A DNA stretch of 64,000 nt. Origin: Acidovorax sp. FJL06. Lineage in GTDB: Bacteria; Pseudomonadota; Gammaproteobacteria; Burkholderiales; Burkholderiaceae_C. Location of the stretch: assembly GCF_003852545.1 (NCBI RefSeq), contig NZ_QAJR01000012.1, positions 182,924 to 246,923 of the forward strand, in the 5' to 3' direction. Each line of letters begins with the position of its first letter. The first letter of the stretch is position 1. Positions 43,050 to 53,026 of the stretch are shown here, in pieces. The notes under the pieces are model-generated. The model searched no databases. It was not told the origin of the DNA and saw only the letters and a list, made by a program, of their open reading frames with translations. A program made the translations under genes and the position numbers.

Positions 43050-43114
43050 GAGATTTTTTGGCTGCAGGGCGCTCCAGATGTGCCATTGCAGCTATGCAAA
43101 CAATAGCAAATCGT
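43050..43114 (-). repeat. interspersed repeat family 1, copy e (inverted, inside operon)
   Basis: On the minus strand, GATTTGCTATTGTTTGCATA is followed by GCTGCAATGGCACATCTGG, AGCGCCCTGCAGCC and AAAAAATC. This follows the block order of family 1, though more diverged. It lies within the catabolic operon, just before the Bug-type gene at 43126. Confidence 0.55.
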
Positions 43115-43125
43115 TTTCCGTTTCC

Positions 43126-44136
43126 ATGCGTTCCTCTTTTTCTCCCTCTCCCGTCTCTCTGCACCGTCGCGCGGGCTTGGCCCTGGGCCTGGCCGCAGCC
43201 CTGGGCTGTGCGCCCCAGCTTGCGTCGGCGCAGGCGTTTCCGTCCAAGCCCGTGCGCATCATCACGCCCTTCCCCGTGGGCGGTGGCCCGGACGGCGTGG
43301 CCCGCCTCGTGGCCGAAAAACTCGGCCGCGCCTGGGGCCAGCCCGTGGTGGTCGAGAACCGCCCCGGCGGCAACGGCTTCATCGCCATCGATGCCTTCAA
43401 GCGCGGCGCCAAGGACGGGCATGACCTGATCGTGCTCGACAACGTGCACCTGGCCGCCTACCCCAGCCTGTTCAAGAAGTTGCCGTACGACACGGCCAAG
43501 GACTTCGACACGCTGCTGCCGCTGTTCAAGACCTATTTCTTCTTCACCGTGGCCGCCAACAGCAAATACAAAACCGTGGGCGACATCGTGGCCGACGCCA
43601 AGGCCCACCCCGGCAAGCTCAACTACGGCTCCTGGTCCATCGGCAACCCGGTGCACCTGGGCTCCGAGCTGTTCGAAAGCGCCACCGGCACGCAGATGGA
43701 GCATGTGCTCTACAAAGAGACCACGCAGCTCTACACCTCGGTCTCCACCGGCGAGCTGTCGTTTGCGCTGGGCAGCGCGGCCACGGCCGGGCCGCTGCAG
43801 CGCGCGGGCAAGCTGCGCTTTCTGGCCGTCACCGCACCGCAGCGCCTGGCCAGTTTCCCGGACGTGCCCACCGTGGGCGAATCGGGTGGCCCCAAGGGCT
43901 TCGAGGTGACCGGCTGGAACGCCATCGCCGTGCCGCCCGGCCTGCCCGCTGCCGTGACCGACAAGATCCGCAAGGACATCGAGCAGGCCCTGTCCGGCGC
44001 TGATGTGCAGGAGAAGTTCAAGAGCTTTGGCTACGAGCCCTTCCCCACCACGCGCGCGCAGTTCGCCCAGTTCGTCAAGGACGAGGGCCAGCGTTTTGGC
44101 GAGGTGATCAAGAAGGCCAACGTGTCCCTCGACTGA
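43126..44136 (+). CDS. Bug/TTT-family substrate-binding protein within the ring-cleavage operon
   Basis: A 336-residue exported protein. Its signal peptide (LHRRAGLALGLAAALGC...LASA) is followed by the Bug core FPSKPVRIITPFPVGGGPDG, VENRPGGNGFIA and PDVPTVGESGG. The ATG at 43126 is preferred over upstream in-frame codons, which lie in a repeat. It stands between ligK and ligI, a slot used for a transporter gene in related clusters. It probably binds protocatechuate or a related carboxylate for a TTT transporter encoded elsewhere; no such permease is in the window. Confidence 0.87.
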   Translation: MRSSFSPSPVSLHRRAGLALGLAAALGCAPQLASAQAFPSKPVRIITPFPVGGGPDGVARLVAEKLGRAWGQPVVVENRPGGNGFIAIDAFKRGAKDGHDLIVLDNVHLAAYPSLFKKLPYDTAKDFDTLLPLFKTYFFFTVAANSKYKTVGDIVADAKAHPGKLNYGSWSIGNPVHLGSELFESATGTQMEHVLYKETTQLYTSVSTGELSFALGSAATAGPLQRAGKLRFLAVTAPQRLASFPDVPTVGESGGPKGFEVTGWNAIAVPPGLPAAVTDKIRKDIEQALSGADVQEKFKSFGYEPFPTTRAQFAQFVKDEGQRFGEVIKKANVSLD

Positions 44137-44171
44137 CCCGCGCCACCCCCAGCAACCAAGGACCCACGCCC

Positions 44172-45092
44172 ATGAGCGAATTCACCAAGACCCCTGGCTG
44201 GCTCGACTGGTACGCCGGCCCCAGCCAACCCCGCTTTCAGGTGCCTGCCGGTGCCGTGGACGCCCACTGCCACGTGTTCGGCCCCGGGGCAGAGTTCCCC
44301 TACGCGCCCGAGCGCAAGTACACACCCTGCGATGCGAGCAAGGCGCAGCTCTATGCCCTGCGCGACCACCTGGGCTTTGCGCGCAACGTGGTGGTGCAGG
44401 CCACCTGCCACGGTGCGGACAACCGCGCCATGGTGGATGCACTGGTGCACTCCGGCGGCAAGGCACGGGGTGTGGCCACCGTCAAGCGCTCGGTCACCGA
44501 CGAGGAACTGCAGGCCATGCACGACGCCGGTGTGCGCGGCGTGCGCTTCAACTTCGTCAAGCGCCTGGTGGACTTCACGCCCAAGGACGAACTGATGGAG
44601 ATTGCCGCGCGCATCGCCAAGCTCGGCTGGCACGTGGTGATCTACTTCGAGGCGGTGGACCTGCCCGAGCTGTGGGACTTCTTCACCGCACTGCCCACCA
44701 CCGTGGTGGTGGACCACATGGGTCGCCCCGATGTGAGCAAGCCGGTGGACGGCCCCGAGTTCGAACTGTTCCTGAAGTTCATGCGCCAGCACCCCAATGT
44801 GTGGAGCAAGGTGAGCTGCCCCGAGCGCCTGTCGGTCGCCGGCCCCAAGGCGCTGAACGGCGAGCAGAATGCCTACACCGACGTGATCCCGTTCGCGCGC
44901 AAAGTGGTACAAGAGTTCCCCGACCGCGTGCTCTGGGGTACCGACTGGCCGCACCCCAACCTCAAGGACCACATGCCCGATGACGGCCTGCTGGTGGACT
45001 TCATTCCGCACATCGCGGTGACGCCCGAGCAGCAACAAAAGCTGCTGGTGGACAACCCCATGCGCCTGTACTGGCCGGAAGAAGTCAAGTAA
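44172..45092 (+). CDS. ligI: 2-pyrone-4,6-dicarboxylate hydrolase (LigI/PmdD)
   Basis: A 306-residue amidohydrolase of the LigI type. AVDAHCHVFGPGAEFPY carries the HxH site, VVDHMGRPDVSKP a further conserved region, and LWGTDWPHPN the C-terminal catalytic Asp. It opens the lactone ring of 2-pyrone-4,6-dicarboxylate to oxalomesaconate. Unlike most amidohydrolases, the LigI family is metal-independent by what I recall. It is in the order ligK-Bug-ligI-ligA-ligB-ligC. Confidence 0.93.
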   Translation: MSEFTKTPGWLDWYAGPSQPRFQVPAGAVDAHCHVFGPGAEFPYAPERKYTPCDASKAQLYALRDHLGFARNVVVQATCHGADNRAMVDALVHSGGKARGVATVKRSVTDEELQAMHDAGVRGVRFNFVKRLVDFTPKDELMEIAARIAKLGWHVVIYFEAVDLPELWDFFTALPTTVVVDHMGRPDVSKPVDGPEFELFLKFMRQHPNVWSKVSCPERLSVAGPKALNGEQNAYTDVIPFARKVVQEFPDRVLWGTDWPHPNLKDHMPDDGLLVDFIPHIAVTPEQQQKLLVDNPMRLYWPEEVK

Positions 45093-45095
45093 ACC

Positions 45096-46497
<1,402 letters not shown>

Positions 46498-46511
46498 AAG
46501 GACCACACACC

Positions 46512-47465
46512 ATGACCATCAAAGTCGCACTCGCGGGCGCTGGCGCCTTCGGCATCAAGCACCTGGACGGCATCAAGAACATCGACGGCGTTGAAGTCGT
46601 CTCCCTCATCAGCCGCGACCTGGCCAAGACCCAGGAAGTGGCCGACAAGTACGGCATCCGGCATGTCACCACCGACCTGAAGGACAGCCTGGCCATCAAG
46701 GAAGTGGATGCCGTGATTCTGTGCACGCCCACGCAGATGCACGCCAGCCAGTCCATCGCCTGCATGGAAGCGGGCAAGCATGTGCAGGTCGAGATCCCGC
46801 TGTGCGACATCCTTGCCGAAGGCCAGGCGGTGGTGGACTTGCAAAAGCAGACCGACCTGGTGGCCATGTGTGGCCACACGCGCCGCTTCAACCCCAGCCA
46901 CCAGTACGTGCACAAAAAAATCACAGCGGGCGAGTTCAATATCCAGCAGATGGATGTGCAGACCTACTTCTTCCGCCGCACCAACATGAACGCGCTGGGC
47001 CAGGCCCGCAGCTGGACGGACCACCTGCTGTGGCACCACGCCGCCCACACGGTGGACCTGTTCGCCTACCAGGCGGGTAGCCCTGTCGTCAAAGCCAACG
47101 CCATCCAGGGCCCCATCCACAAGGACCTGGGCATTGCCATGGACATGAGCATCCAGCTCCAGGCCGCCAATGGGGCGATCTGCACGCTGTCGCTCTCGTT
47201 CAACAACGACGGCCCGCTGGGCACCTTCTTCCGCTACATCGGCGACACGGCGACCTACATCGCGCGTTACGACGACCTGTTCAACGGCAAGGAAGAGAAG
47301 ATTGACGTGAGCCAGGTCGATGTGAGCATGAACGGCATCGAGCTGCAGGACCGCGAGTTCTTCGCCGCCATCCGCGAGGGCCGTGAGCCCAACGCCAGCG
47401 TGGCCCAGGTGCTGCCGTGCTACCAGGTGCTGCACGGGCTGGAGCGGCAGCTCAACGCGGGATGA
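46512..47465 (+). CDS. ligC: 4-carboxy-2-hydroxymuconate-6-semialdehyde dehydrogenase (LigC)
   Basis: A 317-residue Gfo/Idh/MocA-type dehydrogenase. The Rossmann motif is ALAGAGAFGIKHLDGI, then VILCTPTQMHASQS, KHVQVEIPLCDILAEGQA and CGHTRRFNPSH. This matches LigC/PmdC, which oxidises the ring-fission product (as hemiacetal) to 2-pyrone-4,6-dicarboxylate with NADP+. GAAAGGA precedes the ATG. It is the last gene of the operon. Confidence 0.93.
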   Translation: MTIKVALAGAGAFGIKHLDGIKNIDGVEVVSLISRDLAKTQEVADKYGIRHVTTDLKDSLAIKEVDAVILCTPTQMHASQSIACMEAGKHVQVEIPLCDILAEGQAVVDLQKQTDLVAMCGHTRRFNPSHQYVHKKITAGEFNIQQMDVQTYFFRRTNMNALGQARSWTDHLLWHHAAHTVDLFAYQAGSPVVKANAIQGPIHKDLGIAMDMSIQLQAANGAICTLSLSFNNDGPLGTFFRYIGDTATYIARYDDLFNGKEEKIDVSQVDVSMNGIELQDREFFAAIREGREPNASVAQVLPCYQVLHGLERQLNAG

Positions 47466-47472
47466 TCCCCGT

Positions 47473-47527
47473 GTAAAAGGCCTCTGGCGTTGAAGGGGTT
47501 GCGCGGGCAGCTATCAAAACGGTAGCT
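47473..47527 (-). repeat. interspersed repeat family 1, copy f (inverted)
   Basis: On the minus strand GCTACCGTTTTGATAGCTGC is followed by CCGCGCAACCCCTTC, AACGCCAGAGGCC and TTTTACACG, in the family 1 order. It separates the catabolic operon from the convergent hydrolase gene. Confidence 0.6.
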
Positions 47528-47569
47528 TCCCGTTGTCTTTTGGGGCGGGGGTATGGTGGCCGCCCGCCG

Positions 47570-48376
47570 TCACCGATCCAGCGATGAGACCCGCTGTTCG
47601 ATTCCGCGGGTCAGCTCGGCAGCGTGGGTGGTGACCATGAAATGGTTGGCCCCCTCCAGCATCTGGAGCTGCGCGTGGGGCAGGGTGTCCACCAGCAATT
47701 GATTGCATCGCTGCATGGCCGGGTGGCTGTGGCTCCCGCAGACCACCCAGGTGGGGGTGTTCACGCTTGCAATGTCTGCCGGGGTAGGGGCCTGCGCATC
47801 CCCCGTTTGCCAGTCCAGGATGTTGGTGGCGGTCATTGCCATCACTTTGTCCTGCACCGCAGGCGGGTAGGCCGCAAAAGCGCCTGGGCCGCCATAGAAG
47901 TCGATCACATGCTGCACCGCCCGTGGGTCGCCGTGCTCCCAGGCGGCCATGTAGGTGTCCGTGATGGCGCGCACCTGGCGGCTGAGGGCCCTGTCGCCGG
48001 CCTGGTTCAGCAGGTAGAAGACGGTGGGCTCCAGCAGCGTCATGCTCAGAAAGGCCGGTTGGCGGTGCATGGCCAGCGACAGCGCAACGCAGGCGCCAAA
48101 AGAATGCGCGACCAGGTGCACAGGCGCCTGGATGCGCGCCAGAACGGTGTCGAGCGCATCCATTTCTTGCTGCATCCAGGCGCTGCCTGGCGTGCGGCGC
48201 TCCTGGGTTTTTCCATAGCCCAGGAGGCTGGTGGCAATGGTGCGGTAGCGCTCGGAAAGCGGCGCAGAGATGCTGCGCCACGAGGCGCCGGTGGAGAATG
48301 AGCCCGGCACAAACAGCAGCACACTGCCGCTGCCGCTTTCCTGGTATTCAACATCCCCCAGGGCATGCGTGATCAT
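47570..48376 (-). CDS. alpha/beta hydrolase
   Basis: A 268-residue alpha/beta hydrolase. The oxyanion strand is LLFVPGSFSTGASW, the nucleophile elbow AHSFGACVAL with Ser, and the late His is in GANHFMVTTH. The ATG at 48376 begins MITHALGDVEYQESG, as usual for this family. It lies next to the catabolic cluster but faces it, and is about 100 bp from the GYD gene upstream. The substrate is unknown; a simple ester, lactone or ring-fission product is possible. Confidence 0.85.
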   Translation of the reverse strand: MITHALGDVEYQESGSGSVLLFVPGSFSTGASWRSISAPLSERYRTIATSLLGYGKTQERRTPGSAWMQQEMDALDTVLARIQAPVHLVAHSFGACVALSLAMHRQPAFLSMTLLEPTVFYLLNQAGDRALSRQVRAITDTYMAAWEHGDPRAVQHVIDFYGGPGAFAAYPPAVQDKVMAMTATNILDWQTGDAQAPTPADIASVNTPTWVVCGSHSHPAMQRCNQLLVDTLPHAQLQMLEGANHFMVTTHAAELTRGIEQRVSSLDR

Positions 48377-48473
48377 GTCGGCACCTCCTCCGTCTTGCGG
48401 GCAACGACCCACGCAGGTCTTGCGCGGGTGCGCTGGCCGTTGCCGGGTTCCAGCGCCATCGCGCAGCGCAGCG

Positions 48474-48767
48474 TTAACCCAGTTTGGACAGGATATGGTT
48501 CATCTCGTCGCGGTTGAAGGCCCGCAGTGTTTGCAGGCGCACATTGCCCGCAGAGGCAATGGCCAGACCAAATGCGGTGGCAGAGCTTTCGTCGGGCGCT
48601 TCAATGATGGAAATCAGATCGTACTGGCCCTGCGTCCAGTAGAGCTGGGTCATCTTGGAGCCGAATTTGGACGCGGCCTCCCGGACCATGTCCGCGCGCT
48701 TGGTGCTTTCCTTGATGGACCGAATGCCTTGGTCGGTGAACGTGCAGAGTGAAATGTACGTAACCAT
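48474..48767 (-). CDS. GYD domain protein
   Basis: A 97-residue GYD-domain protein. The core is VTYISLCTFTDQGIRSIKES, then LYWTQGQYDLISIIEAPDES (the QGxYD variant of the GYD motif) and the ending IASAGNVRLQTLRAF. AAGGAAG lies 4-10 bases before the ATG at 48767. It is a small alpha-beta barrel-like protein of unknown function, upstream of the hydrolase on the same strand. Confidence 0.87.
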   Translation of the reverse strand: MVTYISLCTFTDQGIRSIKESTKRADMVREAASKFGSKMTQLYWTQGQYDLISIIEAPDESSATAFGLAIASAGNVRLQTLRAFNRDEMNHILSKLG

Positions 48768-49157
48768 GGTGCTTCCTTTCGACAGGTACAAAAGGGGCCT
48801 TCACGGGTGGGCATTTGGCGCTGACCCCCAGAGCGTCAAAAAGCGGAAATGGGCATCGGATTCCGGTCTGAAAATTCCGTGTGTGTTGCTTGTTCTGCGG
48901 AGTTCGAACGGCGCAGGTTACGCCGCACCTGTGCCGGCGTCAATCTCCGGGGTGGTGCCGATCTTCTTGGAGAGGCGAGCCCCTTGGGGCCGTTGTGGGG
49001 GGCGCCCCGGATAGATGCCAGGGCTGCTTTGCAACGCGTATCCCACCGCGACGGGAGCCCGCGCAGCAACGCATGGCCACAAGGCGCGGCGTGCCGATGA
49101 ATGGGCGGCTCATGCGCCACGGTTCAGAAGGCCCGCAAACGCCGCGAACCTGCCGCC
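48768..49157. other. 390-bp region with no recognised gene
   Basis: Short open frames exist on both strands (for example 48849-49100) but their predicted proteins have no recognisable domain, are rich in Arg and Gly, and have no RBS. I see no repeat, terminator hairpin or operator. The part next to 48767 must hold the promoter of the GYD gene. Confidence 0.6.
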
Positions 49158-49760
49158 TCAGCCCTCTCTCAGCTGCGCCTTGTGCTCAATGATCCGCGAC
49201 ACCAGGCCATAGTCCACCGCCTCCTCGGCCGATAGGCAGTGGTCGCGCTCAATGTCGGCCAGCACCACCTCCAGTGGCTTGCCGGTCTGGCGGGCAATGG
49301 TGCGTGCAATGCGTTCGCGGGCCTTCACGATCTCGCGCGCCTGGATGGCGATGTCGCTGGCAGGGCCGCCCGCACCGCCGCTGGGCTGATGGATCAGAAA
49401 GCGGGTGTTGGGCAGGCAGAACCGCCGCTCGCGCGGCGCCGCCAGGTACAGGTGCGTGGCCGCGCTGCCCACCCAGCCGGTGCCGATCATGTTCACCGGC
49501 GCGGTGATGAAGCGCACCAGGTCGTGCAGGGTGTCGCCCGACTCCAGGTGCCCGCCGGGCGAGCTCACCAGCATGTCGATGGGCTCGGCACTGTCAGCGT
49601 CCAGCGCAATCAGCCGCCGCGCCACATCGGCGGCCAGGGTGTCGGTGATGGTGCCGAAGACCAGCAGGGTGCGGGCCTTGAAGGCTTTTTCTTCCAGGTA
49701 CGACGTGCGCGGGTCGGTGCCGTGGGCGGAAGGAGGTGTGGTGGTGTCCGGCGTGTCCAT
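49158..49760 (-). CDS. ClpP-family serine protease paralogue
   Basis: A 200-residue ClpP-fold protein. The catalytic triad is intact: Ser99 (GSAATHLYL), His124 (LIHQPSGG) and Asp173 (ERDHCLSAEEAVDYGLV). The usual GxASSMG around the Ser is changed to VGSAATH. The N-terminus lacks the long propeptide. It stands apart from any clpX, clpA or tig gene, unlike the housekeeping clpP. It is likely a second ClpP with its own substrates or a mixed-ring partner. Confidence 0.85.
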   Translation of the reverse strand: MDTPDTTTPPSAHGTDPRTSYLEEKAFKARTLLVFGTITDTLAADVARRLIALDADSAEPIDMLVSSPGGHLESGDTLHDLVRFITAPVNMIGTGWVGSAATHLYLAAPRERRFCLPNTRFLIHQPSGGAGGPASDIAIQAREIVKARERIARTIARQTGKPLEVVLADIERDHCLSAEEAVDYGLVSRIIEHKAQLREG

Positions 49761-49825
49761 GGGGCCAAGTCCTTGAGAGTGGTAGGACTGCCTTGACGAA
49801 CGGGACGCGCCGGGCGTGACATCCC

Positions 49826-51142
49826 TCAGCCCATCGCCACACGCTGCCCCGGCGCGATGGTGGGCGGTGCCGCATTCAGTGTCTCGATCGCAAAGCCCGC
49901 CGCTGCTTTGTAGCGGGCCATGAAGCCCTCGCGCTCTTCGCGCGGCAGCACGTCATCGATGCGGTCGAAGACCCCGCCGCAGCGCTCGTCCACCAGCCCC
50001 AGCAGGCCAAACGGCCCAGACCCCCGGTTGCGCAGCACCAGCGCCGAGATGTCCTTGCACAGCTTGTCGTCGTAGGCGCGCAGCGCCTGCGGGGCCACGC
50101 CATGGGCGATGAGCTGCGCCCCTAGCACGCGCGCATCCACGATGGCCTGGCTTGCGCCATTGGAGCCCACGGGGTACATCACATGCGCCGCATCGCCCAG
50201 CAGCGCCACGCGGCCGTCCACCCAGGTGGGCACCGGGTCACGGTCGATCATGGGGTACTCAAACACGTCCTTGGCGCCGCGCAGCATGGCGGGCACGTCC
50301 AGCCAGCTGTAGTTCCAGCCCTCGAAGTGGTGGATGAACTCCTCCAACGCCACGCGCCGGTTCCAGTCGCCTTGCTGCCAGCCGCCCTGGTTGTCCACCG
50401 TGATCTCGGCGATCCAGTTGATGGTGGCCAGGCCCGTGGCCGGGTCGGGCGGCGTGATGGGGTAGCACACCACGCGGTGCCGCAGCGAGCCCACGCCCAC
50501 AAACGACGCCCCCGTGCGCACCGGCACCCCCGGCGTGGTGCCGCGCCACATGATGGCGCCGCCCCACTGGATGGGCGGCTGCGTGGGGTGCATCTGCGCC
50601 CGCACGGCCGAGTGCAGGCCATCGGCCGCAATCAGCAGCGAGCCGGCCACCTCTCGCCGCTCACCGTCGCGCGTCTCGATGATCGCGGTCGCGCCATCGG
50701 CCTCCTGCCGGTAGCCCACCACGCGCTGCCCCAGTTGCACGGCACCGTCGCCCAGGCGCTCTCGCACAGCGTTGAACAGCGTCATCTGCAGCTGCCCCCG
50801 GTGCACCGCATACTGCGGCCAGTGGTAGCCCGCCTGCAGGCCGCGTGGCTCGGCGTACACCTCGTTCCCGTTGCGGCCCACCAGCGCCCATTCGCGCGCC
50901 TGCAGGCCAATGGTGTCCAGCACCGCGTTGCCAAAGCCCAGGTCGTGCAGCTCGCGCACGGCATTGGGCTGCAGGTTGATGCCCACGCCCAGCGGCTGTA
51001 GCTCGGGCACCGATTCAAAGACGATGCAGGGCACGCCGATCTGGTGCAGGGTGAGGGCCGTGGCCATGCCACCGATGCCGCCGCCGGCGATCAGGACGGG
51101 GCGGGGGGAAGAGGTGTGGGAAGTGGTAAGTGCGCCAGACAT
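49826..51142 (-). CDS. FAD-dependent monooxygenase (PhzS/salicylate hydroxylase-like)
   Basis: A 438-residue group A flavoprotein monooxygenase. The N-terminal GAGGGIGG-type motif appears as VLIAGGGIGGMATALTLHQI. The RGQLQMTLF segment, DG motif IAADGLHSAVRA and late GD motif VALLGDAAHVMYPVGSNGASQ are intact. PhzS-like family members hydroxylate phenazine or salicylate rings. Here the substrate is open. I start at the ATG at 51142; a second at 51157 adds five residues. It is not adjacent to the vanillate genes but may join in aromatic catabolism. Confidence 0.87.
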   Translation of the reverse strand: MSGALTTSHTSSPRPVLIAGGGIGGMATALTLHQIGVPCIVFESVPELQPLGVGINLQPNAVRELHDLGFGNAVLDTIGLQAREWALVGRNGNEVYAEPRGLQAGYHWPQYAVHRGQLQMTLFNAVRERLGDGAVQLGQRVVGYRQEADGATAIIETRDGERREVAGSLLIAADGLHSAVRAQMHPTQPPIQWGGAIMWRGTTPGVPVRTGASFVGVGSLRHRVVCYPITPPDPATGLATINWIAEITVDNQGGWQQGDWNRRVALEEFIHHFEGWNYSWLDVPAMLRGAKDVFEYPMIDRDPVPTWVDGRVALLGDAAHVMYPVGSNGASQAIVDARVLGAQLIAHGVAPQALRAYDDKLCKDISALVLRNRGSGPFGLLGLVDERCGGVFDRIDDVLPREEREGFMARYKAAAGFAIETLNAAPPTIAPGQRVAMG

Positions 51143-51455
51143 GCCGGGATTGTCCATGCAATGGCGGGCGGGGCTTGTCGCGGATGCCGCAGGCGAATGC
51201 AGCGGATGGTGGGTGCTGATCTCGTCAACCTGCCCAAGGAGGCGGACCTCTGCGCCACGTCTGCGCCGCATGCCAGCCCCTTCTTTGGCCATCTCGGGCA
51301 GCGCTATCATGTCGCTTCCCGGAGGGCGGTTCACACACGCACTGGCCAAGCGCTGAAACCGTCGCTGTCTCCTGGGGTGGGTTGCCGCTGGTCACTGGCC
51401 ACTGGCCGATGCGCAGTGGACTGATGAGTCGGCGCTTGTGAGACGCCGAAAAGGT

Positions 51456-51863
51456 ATGCGAGCTCTCTTCCAGATTCTCCAGCCCATGTCAGGCGCCTTG
51501 CCAACCCTGCTTCTGGCACTGCCATTCGCAGCAGTCGCTTCTGCCGTCTTCTTTCGGCTGCGGCGCGACCGAAGTGCATCTCTCTGGGCGCTCGCGCTGG
51601 TGGCCTGTCTGGGCGTCTCGCTTCTGTGCGCGGTTGGATTCGCCTTCATCGTTGGCGCTTCCGCGCGGCATGGCGGTCCCCAAGACATGTCCTTCGCGCT
51701 GGCGGCGAAGGCCCTCATGGAGACGGTGTTTGATGGCGAGAAAATTTCGCGCCCGGTTTCAAGCCCCATCGCGCAGGTGGCCTACCTCATTGCATTGCTT
51801 TCCTACGTCTTGCTCGCCGTTGTTTGGCTGTTCCATGTTGTGCGACGCAGAGGTCGCCCATGA
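51456..51863 (+). CDS. small membrane protein (3-4 helices)
   Basis: A 135-residue hydrophobic protein. Predicted helices are LPTLLLALPFAAVASAVFFR, LWALALVACLGVSLLCAVGF and VAYLIALLSYVLLAVVWLFHV, with a basic C-terminus (RRRGRP). The start is uncertain: the ATG at 51456 has AAAAGG too close, and an in-frame GTG at 51438 adds six residues. It is the first of three small membrane-protein genes in one direction. I do not recognise the family. Confidence 0.55.
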   Translation: MRALFQILQPMSGALPTLLLALPFAAVASAVFFRLRRDRSASLWALALVACLGVSLLCAVGFAFIVGASARHGGPQDMSFALAAKALMETVFDGEKISRPVSSPIAQVAYLIALLSYVLLAVVWLFHVVRRRGRP

Positions 51864-51900
51864 CTTGGCAAATGGCGGCTAACCCTTGGGCCTCACCTGC

Positions 51901-52209
51901 ATGAAGATCGTATTTGCCCTTGACATGCAATTGCTGATGCTTCTGGCGGTCGCGTGGCCCATCGTGTGGGCCATGCATCTGGTCAAGCTCGCAACCCGCC
52001 GGTTGTGGTCCAGCTTCGCGCTGTCCTGCATCCTGATCGTGCCCTACCTGGCTGCCATCGGCGCATACGCCGCGCTCTTCGCGGGTGGCCACAACGGTCC
52101 GGCCGATCGGACACTTCACATGGTGCTTTGGGGCTCGGGCGCCACGGTGGTTGTGCTCTGGCTGCTGCTTGTGGTGTCGATCTCGCGGAACCGATCACAG
52201 GCCAAGTGA
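51901..52209 (+). CDS. small membrane protein (3 helices)
   Basis: A 102-residue protein. Its helices are LMLLAVAWPIVWAMHLVKLA, LSCILIVPYLAAIGAYAALF and MVLWGSGATVVVLWLLLVVS, with a basic end (SRNRSQAK). It begins 37 bp after the previous gene and ends 5 bp before the next, which could also start at an overlapping GTG (52206). I do not recognise the family. The block of three is probably one transcript. Confidence 0.55.
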   Translation: MKIVFALDMQLLMLLAVAWPIVWAMHLVKLATRRLWSSFALSCILIVPYLAAIGAYAALFAGGHNGPADRTLHMVLWGSGATVVVLWLLLVVSISRNRSQAK

Positions 52210-52214
52210 AGACC

Positions 52215-52625
52215 ATGCCTCTCCAGCCGTATCGGAAAATGGGTGGTGGCGCTGCAGCGGCGGCGCTTCTGACGCCCACCCTTGCGAACGCCAATCTTTC
52301 GCATGTGAGCGGTGGTGGCGCCTTGCTGCTATCGGTCTTTGTGCTGGCCGCAGTTGCCGGCATTCCAACGTTGGCTGCCGTCACTGCGGAGCGCGGGAGG
52401 AGGCTCGCCAACTTTGCGCTGGTACTGGGTGTCTGGATTTTTCTCATTCTTCTTGCGATCGGCATTCCCACTGGCAAGTACGGGGGCGAAAGCGATTCGG
52501 CCATCACGAAGCGGATCCTGTTTGCGGCCGCTGCCCTGTTGGCTGCCATCGTGGCGCAACGCCTGTATCGCCGATGGGCGAAGAAGGCGCGCGCTTCGGG
52601 TGAGGTCACTGGCAAGGAATCCTAA
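52215..52625 (+). CDS. small membrane protein with N-terminal hydrophobic segment
   Basis: A 136-residue protein. A weak signal-like start (GGGAAAAALLTPTLANA) is followed by three hydrophobic stretches (LLLSVFVLAAVAGIPTLAAV, FALVLGVWIFLILLAIGIPT, ILFAAAALLAAIVAQRLY) and a basic tail. The TAA stop at 52623-52625 coincides with the proposed target-site duplication of the MITE-like element that begins at the next base, so the native end may have been altered. The family is not recognised. Confidence 0.55.
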   Translation: MPLQPYRKMGGGAAAAALLTPTLANANLSHVSGGGALLLSVFVLAAVAGIPTLAAVTAERGRRLANFALVLGVWIFLILLAIGIPTGKYGGESDSAITKRILFAAAALLAAIVAQRLYRRWAKKARASGEVTGKES

Positions 52626-52893
52626 GAACCTGTTCAGGATCTTTTCGGGGTCGCACAAGTCCCTTGCCGGGATGGGGTGCTAGGCGCGGTGCGCAGTGGA
52701 TAGCCCGGCTATCCACAAGCGCCGCAACGCCGCAGACCGCCCGGCAAGGCACTTGCCCGAAGGGTTGGAGTGAAATCGGGCGATTGGACGCCCCGGCTGC
52801 TTGCATGGGCGCGAGCCCATGCGGCGCATCCGAAGCATCCACTCCTCCCGATTGCACTCCAATGCGATCCCCGAAAAGATCTTGAACAGGTTC
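52626..52893. mobile_element. MITE-like element, 268 bp
   Basis: Terminal inverted repeats of 25 bp with one mismatch: GAACCTGTTCAGGATCTTTT then CGGGG at the left, and the inverse ending CTTGAACAGGTTC at the right. TAA flanks both ends (52623-52625, 52894-52896), extendable to CTAA, like the target duplications of the IS5 group. The inside holds further inverted pairs (TTGGAGTGAAATCGGG with CCCGATTGCACTCCAA; GGATAGCCCGGCTATCC) and no gene. It is probably a non-autonomous element moved by a transposase elsewhere. Confidence 0.75.
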
Positions 52894-53026
52894 TAAGGTC
52901 CTGCGAATAGAAGACCTCCTTTCTGCGGGCTTTGCATCCCAGGGTTGGGTCAAGTTCTGCTCCCTGCACTAGTCCACCAAGGTCTGGCCTGGTGTGCGTC
53001 CGGCCTGCTTGTGGCACCATGCCCCG

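Noticed and set aside
48849-49100. Possible 83-residue gene between the GYD and clpP-like genes
   Set aside because: It contains a CVAC pair but no second pair, no RBS and no conserved pattern, and an equal-length frame exists on the other strand.
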